A DNA stretch of 64,000 bases from Lachnospira pectinoschiza. Its GTDB lineage: Bacteria; Bacillota; Clostridia; Lachnospirales; Lachnospiraceae. The translations under genes were made by a program, and so were the position numbers. Under the pieces are notes generated by a model. That model was given only the letters and a program-made list of their open reading frames with translations. It searched no databases and had not been told where the DNA came from. Within the stretch, counting starts at the first letter, position 1. Each line of letters begins with the position of its first letter. Of the stretch, positions 25,616 through 33,656 are shown one piece after another. The stretch covers positions 124,001 to 188,000 of the forward strand of contig NZ_FNHZ01000005.1 in NCBI RefSeq assembly GCF_900103815.1. The letters are read 5' to 3'.

Positions 25616-27086
25616 TTATTTCTCCTATAAGCAGATAAAAAAGGATATTTATAAAGATACAGAGAGCCAAGGAAGAACTAAAGGCTTTAATTTAAAGCTG
25701 TATTTACTATTAATGCTTTTAAGCTTTATATTAGTCTTTTCTTTTTGTCTTTTATTTAAAATCGGTCTATTTTTTAATTGCCTTGTGGCAGTTTTCTTTT
25801 TAACACAAGTTCCAATAATTATTAGAAGAAAATATTTAGCAGCCAGTAATGAGAATAAGTTTAAGGACGTGGATATTTATTTACACCAGATGCTTTATTC
25901 CTTTAGACGTAGCTCTAAAATCGACAGGGCCCTTAAGGATAGCTATAAGATTAGCGAGGGCAAGTTAAAGACTTGTATAAAGAAAGCTCTTGATGAACTT
26001 TCCTTTGGTGTAGGTGAAAATGTGTACAAAGACGCCTTTGATATCATTGAAGCCGAATATGGTTGCGATAGAATGAGGGCTTTACATAAATTTTTAATGG
26101 CGGTAGAAAAGAAGGGCGGTAATACAAGAAATTCCTTAGAAGTTCTAAATTATGACTTTGATAACTGGGTTAGTAGTGTCTATAAATTTCAAAAAGAAAT
26201 TAAAAAGATACGAAGAGATACAACAATCGGTTTATTTATAAGTATAGGACTTGCCTTAATTACCTCTTATCTTTGCCTTAGTTTAAATCGTTTTTCACAA
26301 AATCCAATTGATATTACAAAAGATCTTTCATATAACATTTCAACAAGCATTTTCCTAATACTTTCCATAGCTTTTCTTAGCTGGAATTTATCTAGCTATA
26401 AAGGGGATTATTTAAAGAGCATAAGGTCTGATAAAAAGATAATGGATAATTATAACTTAGCCTTTAAAAAGAGCACAAAAAGCCTATATCTAATAAGCAT
26501 TCCTTTAATTGTAATAATTTTACTTGCAGCAATAATTTGCTTAATTTTAAAACTAGAGATAATTTCTATCTATCTATTAATTTCCCTTATTTTTATTCTT
26601 ATACATCCAGTAACGGCTAAGAGAAGAGCTAAAAAGATTGCGGTAAATGATTTAAGAGAAGGCTTTACTAGCTGGCTTCGTGACCTAAGTCTTGGGCTTT
26701 CAAAGGCACCTTTATATGTAGCGCTAGAACAAAGTCTAAGAAATTGTCCCATTATTATTAAAGAAGAGCTAGAAAAGTTTTTGGAAAAAATCGACATAAA
26801 TCCCTTAGATGTAAATCCTTATTATGAGTTTTTATCAGAGTTTAACTGTCTTGATGTTTCATCTGCCATAAGAACCCTATATTCCATTGGTGAAATGGAA
26901 AATGAAAGTGCAGATGAGACTATTAATGTATTGGTTAAAAGAAACAATGAGATTTCTCAGAAATTTGATGAGGAAAGATATAGCGATATTACTAGCAGCT
27001 TGAAATTCTTAGAGTATTTGCCAACATTTTTTGCAGCCTTTAAGATTTCAGCAGATATGCTACTTATTATCACAAGATATCTATAG
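25599..27086 (+). CDS. TadB/TadC-like pilus platform protein (possible fusion)
   Basis: The 495-residue membrane protein has hydrophobic segments near residues 32-75, 212-232, 252-270, 300-345 and 475-495. Two cytoplasmic helical regions resemble T2SF domains: one begins DIYLHQMLYSFRRSSKIDRAL (near 100), the other FTSWLRDLSLGLSKAPLYVAL (near 365). In other Tad systems TadB and TadC are separate proteins of about 300 residues, so this one gene may supply both. GGAGG at about 25583 supports the ATG at 25599 over one at 25560 inside the ATPase gene. Confidence 0.75.
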   Translation: MKRIINYFSYKQIKKDIYKDTESQGRTKGFNLKLYLLLMLLSFILVFSFCLLFKIGLFFNCLVAVFFLTQVPIIIRRKYLAASNENKFKDVDIYLHQMLYSFRRSSKIDRALKDSYKISEGKLKTCIKKALDELSFGVGENVYKDAFDIIEAEYGCDRMRALHKFLMAVEKKGGNTRNSLEVLNYDFDNWVSSVYKFQKEIKKIRRDTTIGLFISIGLALITSYLCLSLNRFSQNPIDITKDLSYNISTSIFLILSIAFLSWNLSSYKGDYLKSIRSDKKIMDNYNLAFKKSTKSLYLISIPLIVIILLAAIICLILKLEIISIYLLISLIFILIHPVTAKRRAKKIAVNDLREGFTSWLRDLSLGLSKAPLYVALEQSLRNCPIIIKEELEKFLEKIDINPLDVNPYYEFLSEFNCLDVSSAIRTLYSIGEMENESADETINVLVKRNNEISQKFDEERYSDITSSLKFLEYLPTFFAAFKISADMLLIITRYL

Positions 27087-27111
27087 ATGGCAGATAAAGG
27101 AACAGAAGATT

Positions 27112-27210
27112 ATGGAAAATATATTAGAAGAGTATGCAGGACTTATAATGGCTATCATAATGGTTTTTGTAATAAATGGACTTTTTTTAAAAGTATTAAT
27201 AGGAGTTTAA
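27112..27210 (+). CDS. Tiny pilin-like membrane protein 1
   Basis: This 32-residue protein begins MENILEEYAG and is otherwise one hydrophobic helix. The pattern M-x4-E-x-Y matches the 24360 protein. It lies between the platform gene and another tiny pilin-like gene, both within 26 bp. AAGGA lies ten bases upstream of the ATG, a slightly long spacing. Its size makes it easy to miss; position and shared pattern are the main support. Confidence 0.55.
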   Translation: MENILEEYAGLIMAIIMVFVINGLFLKVLIGV

Positions 27211-27211
27211 T

Positions 27212-27349
27212 ATGGGAGAATATGTAAAATTATACGGAGAAGTAATTGTAGCAATGCTTTCTATGATTGCTGTATTTACTTTAGCTTCTAGCCTTTTTGT
27301 AACATTTTTAAAATTCGTAGAAAACACATTGATAGCATGTTTAGGTTAG
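27212..27349 (+). CDS. Tiny pilin-like membrane protein 2
   Basis: This 45-residue protein begins MGEYVKLYGEVIVAML, a single hydrophobic helix with a short tail ending in ACLG. Its start overlaps the previous gene's end region with AGGAG nicely spaced, and an in-frame TAG at 27200 rules out a leader. The M-x4-[E/K]-x-Y-[GA] pattern is shared with the 24360 protein, with Lys in place of Glu. Confidence 0.6.
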   Translation: MGEYVKLYGEVIVAMLSMIAVFTLASSLFVTFLKFVENTLIACLG

Positions 27350-27356
27350 GAGAGAG

Positions 27357-27701
27357 ATGAAGTCAGTAATAGAAAGTTATATATACCTGATAATTCTAGT
27401 ATTAATCGTCTACTTTAGTTTGGATTTTATTATGATTAATGCTAGGGTTTCAAAGGTAAACACAGTGGCTAGATATGTGGAGAACACAATTGAGGTAAAT
27501 AAAGAAGAAGGAAAGGCTAAGGCAATTTCAATGGCCAGGTCTAATGGTATGGATTTGGTATTTAAAAATGCAGAAAGCACCACAGATTTTTGCTATTACG
27601 AATATGACCTTAGTTATAAGATTCTTTCAGCAAGTTTTAGAATAAATAAGACAAATACTTATCACGGTCTAGCCAGGTATAAAAGGAATAATGGAGGATA
27701 A
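27357..27701 (+). CDS. Pseudopilin-like protein (TadE-like position)
   Basis: The 114-residue protein begins MKSVIESYIYLIILVLIVYF: again M-x4-E-x-Y and then a membrane helix, followed by a soluble part with VSKVNTVARYVENTIE and alternating beta strands. TadE-type minor pilins have this layout. An in-frame TAG at 27342 excludes a longer form with a leader. It lies 7 bp after the previous gene and 2 bp before the next. Confidence 0.65.
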   Translation: MKSVIESYIYLIILVLIVYFSLDFIMINARVSKVNTVARYVENTIEVNKEEGKAKAISMARSNGMDLVFKNAESTTDFCYYEYDLSYKILSASFRINKTNTYHGLARYKRNNGG

Positions 27702-27703
27702 AT

Positions 27704-28102
27704 ATGAGAGCATTAATTACAGGTTCAGGCCTATTATCCCTAATATTTATCCTAGTGGTTACACATGTTTTTTTAATAGAAAAAAATGCAAGAAATGAAG
27801 AACTTATAAGGGCTGTGGATAGCTCTTTAAATTACAGCTTTGATAAGCTAAATGAAAAGTACGAAACTATAAATGTCCATGGCCTTAGCTTTAGCCAGAA
27901 AAAGGATCTAGAAGAGGAAATTAAGCTAGCCTTTTGTAATTGCCTAAGTAAAGAGATAAGTTCAGATGCAAATTATGAGATAAATTTTAAAGAGATAAAC
28001 CTTGAAAAGGGTTACTTAGATGTGGAGGTAGTTATGAGCTTTAAGCGCAGTTTAAAGGGAAGGGAGTATTGTTATTATGAAAAGTTTATGGGCTTACATT
28101 AG
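27704..28102 (+). CDS. Pseudopilin-like protein (TadF-like position)
   Basis: The 132-residue protein has one N-terminal membrane helix (LLSLIFILVVTHVFLI, about residues 9-25) and a soluble domain with several cysteines (FCNC, YCYYE). Size and position after the TadE-like gene suggest a second minor pilin, but it lacks the Glu/Tyr pattern of its neighbours. Its end overlaps the next gene by 26 bp, implying translational coupling. Confidence 0.55.
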   Translation: MRALITGSGLLSLIFILVVTHVFLIEKNARNEELIRAVDSSLNYSFDKLNEKYETINVHGLSFSQKKDLEEEIKLAFCNCLSKEISSDANYEINFKEINLEKGYLDVEVVMSFKRSLKGREYCYYEKFMGLH

Positions 28103-29087
28103 TAAAACTATTCTTTTTCTTTATGGCTTATTATTTATTTCCAGTCTTATATCAGTAAATTCTTATGCTTCAAATTCACCCCTTTATAAAAGCATGAATT
28201 TTAGAATTAATGGCGCTCCAGTAGGCTCTGTTATTGAGTTTTATTTAATTGATGATAATGATAAAAACAATCAGGTTAGGATTTTAAGCCTTAATGTAAG
28301 AGAAGATTATCAGTCCTTAAGAGAGGTGGGAGTGCCCTCGCTAAATGGTGGCTTTGATGGTGGTAGCATATCTATTGAAGGTAGTGCAAGTACTGGCTTT
28401 TACGTAAGCTTTCATGAAGTAAGCATTTATCGTCAAACCCCTTGGCTAAGGATTACAGGTACTGTCCTTAAAGGATATGATGTGTCCTCAGCCCTTGAAA
28501 CAGGAGTGGCTAATAGTGTAATTGAGGGCCCTAATAAAAGCCTTGCTGAGCCAAATTATGAAGGTTCTATTCCTGTTAATGAAAACGGCGAGCTAAATAA
28601 ATACGTGGGCCTAACCTTTAATGGTGCCGAGATTAATTACATTTGTAGCCCACATAAATATAGGGTGATTTATGATTCAAACGGGGCAGGAGAGTCAAAA
28701 GAGCAGCAAGTAACTTATGGTGAAAACTTTAATTTGCAGGCGAATAGCTTTATTAGAGATGGCTTTAATTTTCTGGGATGGAGTAGAGAAAGGAATTCAA
28801 AGAATAATATTTATAGAGAGGGGGAATGCCTAAAGAATTTAGATGAAAATAATGGCGCAGTGGTTTATTTTTATGCTGTTTGGGAAAAGAAGGACTGGGA
28901 TGTATTCTTAATTAATTCAAGTCAAAATAATGGTATTTTGGTAAGCAAAGAAGCTGCAGCAATTTCCGATTCTTATTTTAAAAAAGACTATTTAAATAGG
29001 AGTTTCATTTTGAAAAATAAGGACATGGGTAAAGACACTTATAAAGGCGAATATAGTGTTACAAAGTCTGGTGTAACTAAAAACTAG
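28077..29087 (+). CDS. Secreted protein with an InlB/Flg_new-type repeat
   Basis: The 336-residue protein has a signal peptide (MKSLWAYISKTILFLYGLLFISSLISVNSYA) and a beta-rich body. Residues about 196-270 form one Listeria-Bacteroides (InlB B-type) repeat: YRVIYDSNGAG...YGENFNL...FNFLGWSRE...YFYAVW. Such repeats occur in surface adhesins. It overlaps the TadF-like gene and is the last gene of the Tad-like operon, so it may be carried or displayed by the pilus. It has no obvious wall anchor. Confidence 0.7.
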   Translation: MKSLWAYISKTILFLYGLLFISSLISVNSYASNSPLYKSMNFRINGAPVGSVIEFYLIDDNDKNNQVRILSLNVREDYQSLREVGVPSLNGGFDGGSISIEGSASTGFYVSFHEVSIYRQTPWLRITGTVLKGYDVSSALETGVANSVIEGPNKSLAEPNYEGSIPVNENGELNKYVGLTFNGAEINYICSPHKYRVIYDSNGAGESKEQQVTYGENFNLQANSFIRDGFNFLGWSRERNSKNNIYREGECLKNLDENNGAVVYFYAVWEKKDWDVFLINSSQNNGILVSKEAAAISDSYFKKDYLNRSFILKNKDMGKDTYKGEYSVTKSGVTKN

Positions 29088-29114
29088 ATAGTAAAAAATT
29101 GACCTAGTAGAAAA

Positions 29115-29143
29115 TTGACATGAACTAGTATTTAGCTTAAGAT
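29115..29143 (+). promoter_or_regulatory. Promoter of the PAP2 gene
   Basis: A consensus TTGACA (29115-29120) and TAAGAT (29138-29143) are 17 bp apart, about 30 bases before GGAGG. Confidence 0.75.
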
Positions 29144-29183
29144 TGAGAAGTGTTAAAAATTTAAAAAATAAGTGGAGGTTAAC

Positions 29184-29816
29184 ATGGATCAATTTTTTAA
29201 TAGCTTAAATGCTGGCGAAATTCCAATATTAAAATGGTTTGCTACATTACACAATCCAATTACTGACCCAATCATGTTTGTAATTACAAAACTTGGTGAT
29301 AAGGGAATTATCTGGATTTTACTTGGATTATTAATGCTTTTTGTTCTACCTAAGAAATATAGAAAGGTAGGCTTAACTGTTGCAGTTGCTTTAATTTTCT
29401 CAGTAATCATGTGTAATGGTGTTATGAAAAATGTATCACATAGAGTAAGACCTTTTAATTTTGATAGTTCACTTTTTGAGACACAGATATTTAACGTATT
29501 TGCCTCAATTGATGACTGGTCATTCCCATCAGGACATACATCAGCATCCTTTGCAGCAGCAATTGCTATTATTTTGTGGAGAAAGAGAGAGGGTATATGT
29601 GCCATTTGTCTTGCAGTACTAATTGCATTTTCAAGATTATACTTAACAGTTCACTATCCAACAGATGTACTAGTAAGTTTAGTACTAGGATCTCTTTATG
29701 GTCTTCTTGCTTACTTGCTTGTTAAGTGGGCCTTAAAGAAGTTTGACAGACTTAGAGCTGTCTTTTGTGATGGAGAGAGTTATAAATATCTCTTCGTAAA
29801 AAAAGAAGCTAATTAG
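29184..29816 (+). CDS. PAP2-family membrane phosphatase
   Basis: The 210-residue membrane protein has the three-part PAP2 signature: KNVSHRVRPF, PSGHTSAS and SRLYLTVHYPTD. Members dephosphorylate undecaprenyl pyrophosphate or phosphatidic/phosphatidylglycerol phosphates at the outer face of the membrane. GGAGG (29174-29178) selects the ATG at 29184; a GTG at 29172 would overlap it. It has its own promoter and terminator. Confidence 0.9.
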   Translation: MDQFFNSLNAGEIPILKWFATLHNPITDPIMFVITKLGDKGIIWILLGLLMLFVLPKKYRKVGLTVAVALIFSVIMCNGVMKNVSHRVRPFNFDSSLFETQIFNVFASIDDWSFPSGHTSASFAAAIAIILWRKREGICAICLAVLIAFSRLYLTVHYPTDVLVSLVLGSLYGLLAYLLVKWALKKFDRLRAVFCDGESYKYLFVKKEAN

Positions 29817-29869
29817 TAGGCGGTAATTTTTCATAGGATATATCAAAAAGATATAACAGAATTAATTTG

Positions 29870-29905
29870 GGAAAGTTTTATAGAAATATAAAACTTTCCT
29901 TTTTT
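29870..29905 (+). terminator. Terminator after PAP2 gene
   Basis: A perfect 13-bp stem (GGAAAGTTTTATA/TATAAAACTTTCC) with a GAAA tetraloop is followed by TTTTTT. Confidence 0.93.
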
Positions 29906-29934
29906 AATTTTACAAAATATTTTTTTAAAACTCA

Positions 29935-29963
29935 TTGAAGGGACTTTAGATAAGTGCTACAAT
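29935..29963 (+). promoter_or_regulatory. Promoter of the xylulokinase operon
   Basis: TTGAAG (29935-29940) and TACAAT (29958-29963) are 17 bp apart. Confidence 0.7.
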
Positions 29964-29971
29964 GAAATAAG

Positions 29972-29996
29972 CTTTTAGAAAGTGTTTTACTAAAAG
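29972..29996. promoter_or_regulatory. Candidate ROK-repressor operator
   Basis: A 25-bp interrupted palindrome with arms CTTTTAG and CTAAAAG lies just downstream of the -10 element, where a bound repressor would block initiation. XylR-type ROK repressors bind A/T-rich inverted repeats of similar size, and a ROK gene is the third gene of this operon. Confidence 0.5.
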
Positions 29997-30031
29997 TGAA
30001 TTAACAATAATTTGTATCAAAGGGAGGTAGT

Positions 30032-31510
30032 ATGAATTATATAGGTGTTGATTTGGGGACATCTTCTGTAAAGCTTCTTTTAATGGAGCATACAGGTAAA
30101 ATTCTAAACTCTGTATCTAGAGAATATCCAATTTATTTTCCAAAGCCAGCCTGGTCTGAGCAGAATCCAGAAGACTGGTATAAAGAGACTATTCTTGGAA
30201 TTAAAGAGCTTATAAAGAATTTTGATAAGACAAGTATTAAGGGCCTTAGTTTTGGCGGACAGATGCATGGCCTTGTAATTTTAGATGAGAAGGATGAGGT
30301 TATTAGACCTGCAATTCTTTGGAATGATGCTAGAACTGGCAAGGAGTGTGACTATTTAAATAACGAAATCGGTAAGGATAAGCTAAGTAAATACACAGCT
30401 AACATTGCCTTTGCTGGTTTTACAGCTCCTAAGCTTTTATGGTTAAGAAACAATGAGCCTGAAAATTTTAATAAAATCAAGAAGATTATGCTACCTAAGG
30501 ATTATTTAGCATATAAGTTAACAGGCACATTTTCAACAGACGTATCTGACGCTTCGGGAACATTACTTTTCGATGTTAAGAATAGAACTTGGTCTAAAGA
30601 GATGCTTGATATCTGTGGTATTAAACTAGAACAGATGCCAAAGATTTTTGAAAGCTATGAGGCAATTGGCTGCTTAAAGGCTGAGCTTGCAAGCAAACTT
30701 GGTCTATCTTCTGATTTACTAGTGGCAGCAGGAGCTGGTGATAATGCGGCAGCAGCTATTGGTACGGGCACTATTGGAGAGGGAAAATGTAACATTTCCA
30801 TAGGTACAAGCGGAACCGTATTTATTTCAAGCAAGAGCTTTAAAGTAGACCCTAATAACGCTCTACATTCCTTTGACCATGCAGATGGAGCTTATCATCT
30901 AATGGGCTGCATGCTTAGTGCAGCTTCTTGTAATATGTGGTGGATGGACAATGTCCTAAATACTAAGGAATATAGTAAAGAACAGGAGGATATTGATGAT
31001 TCTAAATTAGCTAAGAATCACGTATATTTCCTACCATATTTAATGGGTGAGCGCTCACCACATAATGACCCAAAGGCAAGAGCTTGCTTTATTGGAATGA
31101 CTATGGATACTACAAGAGCTGACATGACTCAGGCAGTTTTAGAAGGAGTTGCCTTTGGTCTTAGAGATTCTCTTGAAATTGCAAGAAAAGAAGGACTTGT
31201 AATTCCTGAGACAAAGCTTTGTGGAGGCGGTGCTAAGTCTGAATTATGGTGTAAGATTTTAGCAAATGTACTTAATATCAGAGTTGCAAAACTTGAAAGT
31301 GAAGAAGGCCCATCTATGGGAGCATGCATTTTAGCAATGATTGCATGTAAGGAATACGAAAGCTTAGAGGAAGCAGTAAGTAAGATTGTTAAGCTATCTA
31401 AGACAATTGAACCAGATGAAGATATTGCCAAGGCTTACGAGCTTCGTTATAAGGAATTTAAGGAGCTATACCCAGCCCTTAAAGATAGCTTTAATTCAAT
31501 TGGCGCATAA
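30032..31510 (+). CDS. xylB: Xylulokinase
   Basis: This FGGY-family kinase phosphorylates D-xylulose for entry into the pentose phosphate pathway. The 492-residue protein begins YIGVDLGTSSVKLLL (phosphate-1 loop) and has GQMHGLVILD, the NDAR segment, GAGDNAAAAIG and the C-terminal GGGAKSELW loop typical of xylulokinase. GGGAGG lies upstream. It is followed by a transaldolase-family gene and a ROK repressor. No xylose isomerase is in the window. Confidence 0.92.
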   Translation: MNYIGVDLGTSSVKLLLMEHTGKILNSVSREYPIYFPKPAWSEQNPEDWYKETILGIKELIKNFDKTSIKGLSFGGQMHGLVILDEKDEVIRPAILWNDARTGKECDYLNNEIGKDKLSKYTANIAFAGFTAPKLLWLRNNEPENFNKIKKIMLPKDYLAYKLTGTFSTDVSDASGTLLFDVKNRTWSKEMLDICGIKLEQMPKIFESYEAIGCLKAELASKLGLSSDLLVAAGAGDNAAAAIGTGTIGEGKCNISIGTSGTVFISSKSFKVDPNNALHSFDHADGAYHLMGCMLSAASCNMWWMDNVLNTKEYSKEQEDIDDSKLAKNHVYFLPYLMGERSPHNDPKARACFIGMTMDTTRADMTQAVLEGVAFGLRDSLEIARKEGLVIPETKLCGGGAKSELWCKILANVLNIRVAKLESEEGPSMGACILAMIACKEYESLEEAVSKIVKLSKTIEPDEDIAKAYELRYKEFKELYPALKDSFNSIGA

Positions 31511-31524
31511 GCTCTAATTGATAT

Positions 31525-31649
31525 AACTCAGTCGGAGTATAAGCTCCGACTGAGTTAAACGCTCCGCAAGGATGCGCACGGATTCGGACAGGAATTTGTC
31601 TGCTGTAGCAGACCCGAATCCGGCGCGCAAGACTCGCGAGCGAGTCTTG
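31525..31649. repeat. G+C-rich multi-hairpin island
   Basis: Three consecutive structures occupy the xylB-transaldolase gap: a perfect 13-bp stem (AACTCAGTCGGAG/CTCCGACTGAGTT, loop 31538-31543), a compound foldback with CGGATTCGG/CCGAATCCG flanking GTCTGC-TGTA-GCAGAC (31598-31613), and CAAGACTCGC-GA-GCGAGTCTTG (31628-31649). None is followed by a T-run, so they do not look like terminators. The element is much richer in G+C than its surroundings and may be a mobile repeat or an RNA-processing signal. Confidence 0.7.
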
Positions 31650-31682
31650 ATATGGATAGATTAAAAAATGGAGGAAGTTATA

Positions 31683-32336
31683 ATGAGATTTTTTATTGAC
31701 ACAGCAAATGTTGAGGACATTAAGAAGGCTAATGATATGGGAGTTATTTGTGGCGTAACAACAAACCCATCATTAATCGCAAAAGAAGGTAGAGATTTTA
31801 AGGAAGTAATTAAGGAAATCACAAGCATTGTAGATGGCCCTATTAGTGGAGAGGTTAAGGCTACAACTACTAAGGCTGAAGATATGATTAAGGAAGGTAG
31901 AGAAATTGCTAAGATCCATCCAAATATGGTAGTTAAGATACCTATGACAGTTGACGGACTTAAGGCAACTAAGGTATTATCTAGTGAAGGAATTAAGGTA
32001 AATGTGACATTGATTTTCTCAGCTAATCAGGCTTTACTTGCAGCTAGAGCTGGTGCAGCTTATGTTTCGCCATTCCTTGGTAGATTAGATGATATTTCTC
32101 AGCCAGGTATTAACTTAATTGAAGATATTGTGGCAATTTTTTCTAATTACGATATTCAGACTGAAATCATTGCAGCAAGCGTTCGTAATCCAATTCATGT
32201 AACTGACTGTGCTATTGCAGGCGCAGACATTGCAACTGTTCCATATAAGGTAATTGAACAAATGGTAAATCATCCACTTACAACAGCTGGAATTGAAAAA
32301 TTCAAGAAGGATTATATTGCTGTATTTGGTGAATAA
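31683..32336 (+). CDS. Transaldolase / fructose-6-phosphate aldolase family (TalC-like)
   Basis: The 217-residue protein is a short-form transaldolase ([32 protein letters not shown], the Schiff-base lysine in [23 protein letters not shown]). It would act in the pentose phosphate pathway downstream of xylulokinase, or as a fructose-6-phosphate aldolase; the sequence does not separate these. GGAGGA at 31670-31675 selects the ATG at 31683 rather than the one at 31668. Confidence 0.88.
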   Translation: MRFFIDTANVEDIKKANDMGVICGVTTNPSLIAKEGRDFKEVIKEITSIVDGPISGEVKATTTKAEDMIKEGREIAKIHPNMVVKIPMTVDGLKATKVLSSEGIKVNVTLIFSANQALLAARAGAAYVSPFLGRLDDISQPGINLIEDIVAIFSNYDIQTEIIAASVRNPIHVTDCAIAGADIATVPYKVIEQMVNHPLTTAGIEKFKKDYIAVFGE

Positions 32337-32358
32337 AATATAAGAATAGAGGTGTAGA

Positions 32359-33546
32359 ATGTTAACTACAGAAAAGCTTACAACAACTGACGTAAAAAAG
32401 ATTAATAAGAACAGGGTTTTTAGACTTATCCATTTTTCTGGAAAAGTAGCAAGACAGGAAATTTCAGATGCCCTAAGATTATCCTTACCAACGGTTAATC
32501 AGAATTTAAAGTACTTATTTAACGAAGACTTAATTGAATATGCAGGAAATTTTGAATCTACAGGTGGTCGTAAAGCCCAGGTTATTATGGTTAAGGGAAG
32601 TTCAAAATTAGCTATTAGCGTTAACATTACAGCTAATGAAATAGTAGCCTATTTAGTAGATTTAAGAGGCGTGGTAATCGATGAAATTAAGCTCTCAGTT
32701 AATATTGTTAATAACGATTTTGAGGCTGATATAGCTTCTCTAGTTAATAACTTAATTAGTAAGAACAATATTATTAAGGAAAATGTACTGGGCGTCGGAA
32801 TTACAGTGCCTGGTATTTTTGATAACGATAATAAGATCATTTTATCAGCACCAACTATGGGTCTTAAAAATTACGAGGTTAAGAATCTTACAAAGAATAT
32901 TGATTTTAAGACTATTGTTGTAAATGATGCAAAGGCCTATGCTTTTGCTAATTACTGGAAGAATAAGCAAAGAGAGGCAGCAGGTTTAATCACTGTAAGA
33001 AACTTTGATGAGAAAAAGCTTATGGATAATGATTTTTCAAGCATTTATCTTATGCTTAATGAAGGTGTTGGTGGTGCCTTTATTGATGGAGAAACAATAA
33101 GAAAGGGTATTCATAATAGAGCCGGTGAATTTGGTCATATGACAATTTATCCTGGTGGGGAAAAATGTTATTGCGGTAAGCGAGGTTGCTATGAATCCTA
33201 TGTTTCAGCAAGAGTATTATCAACTAAATTAGGGGTAAGTCTCGATACTTTCTTTAGAAAACTAAAGGAACACGACAGAGAGTATTCAAAGGTATTTGAT
33301 AAGTACCTAGATGATCTCGCAGTGGGAATCAATAACCTTTTCCTTATGAATGATAGTAACATCTGTCTATGCGGCGAAGTTGCAACATATCTTAAGGATT
33401 ATGAAGAGGATTTAAAGAGAAGACTTATTGATTACTGTGCCTTTGATACAGATGCAAGTTATTTACAGTTTACAACTTGCTCTGAAAGTGAGGCTAAGGT
33501 TGGCGCAGCCTTTATGTTTTTAATAGATTTTATTGCATCTATCTAA
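32359..33546 (+). CDS. ROK-family transcriptional repressor
   Basis: The 395-residue protein has an N-terminal winged helix (VFRLIHFSGKVARQEISDALRLSLPTVNQNLKYL) and a ROK sugar-kinase-like domain with the zinc motif CYCGKRGCYE and the GEFGHMTIYPGG segment. Context makes it a XylR-type regulator of this pentose operon, probably binding the palindrome at 29972-29996. It lies 22 bp after the transaldolase gene. Confidence 0.87.
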   Translation: MLTTEKLTTTDVKKINKNRVFRLIHFSGKVARQEISDALRLSLPTVNQNLKYLFNEDLIEYAGNFESTGGRKAQVIMVKGSSKLAISVNITANEIVAYLVDLRGVVIDEIKLSVNIVNNDFEADIASLVNNLISKNNIIKENVLGVGITVPGIFDNDNKIILSAPTMGLKNYEVKNLTKNIDFKTIVVNDAKAYAFANYWKNKQREAAGLITVRNFDEKKLMDNDFSSIYLMLNEGVGGAFIDGETIRKGIHNRAGEFGHMTIYPGGEKCYCGKRGCYESYVSARVLSTKLGVSLDTFFRKLKEHDREYSKVFDKYLDDLAVGINNLFLMNDSNICLCGEVATYLKDYEEDLKRRLIDYCAFDTDASYLQFTTCSESEAKVGAAFMFLIDFIASI

Positions 33547-33565
33547 ATAATTAGCTTATAATATC

Positions 33566-33599
33566 AGACAGGAGATTTTATTTCTCCTGTCTTTTTTTA
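33566..33599 (+). terminator. Terminator after the pentose operon
   Basis: AGACAGGAGA pairs with TCTCCTGTCT (10 bp) and is followed by TTTTTTT. Confidence 0.93.
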
Positions 33600-33656
33600 T
33601 CTTGATGAAGGCAAGAATAATGATATGTAGTATTTTAAAATTTGGGAGGAAGATAA

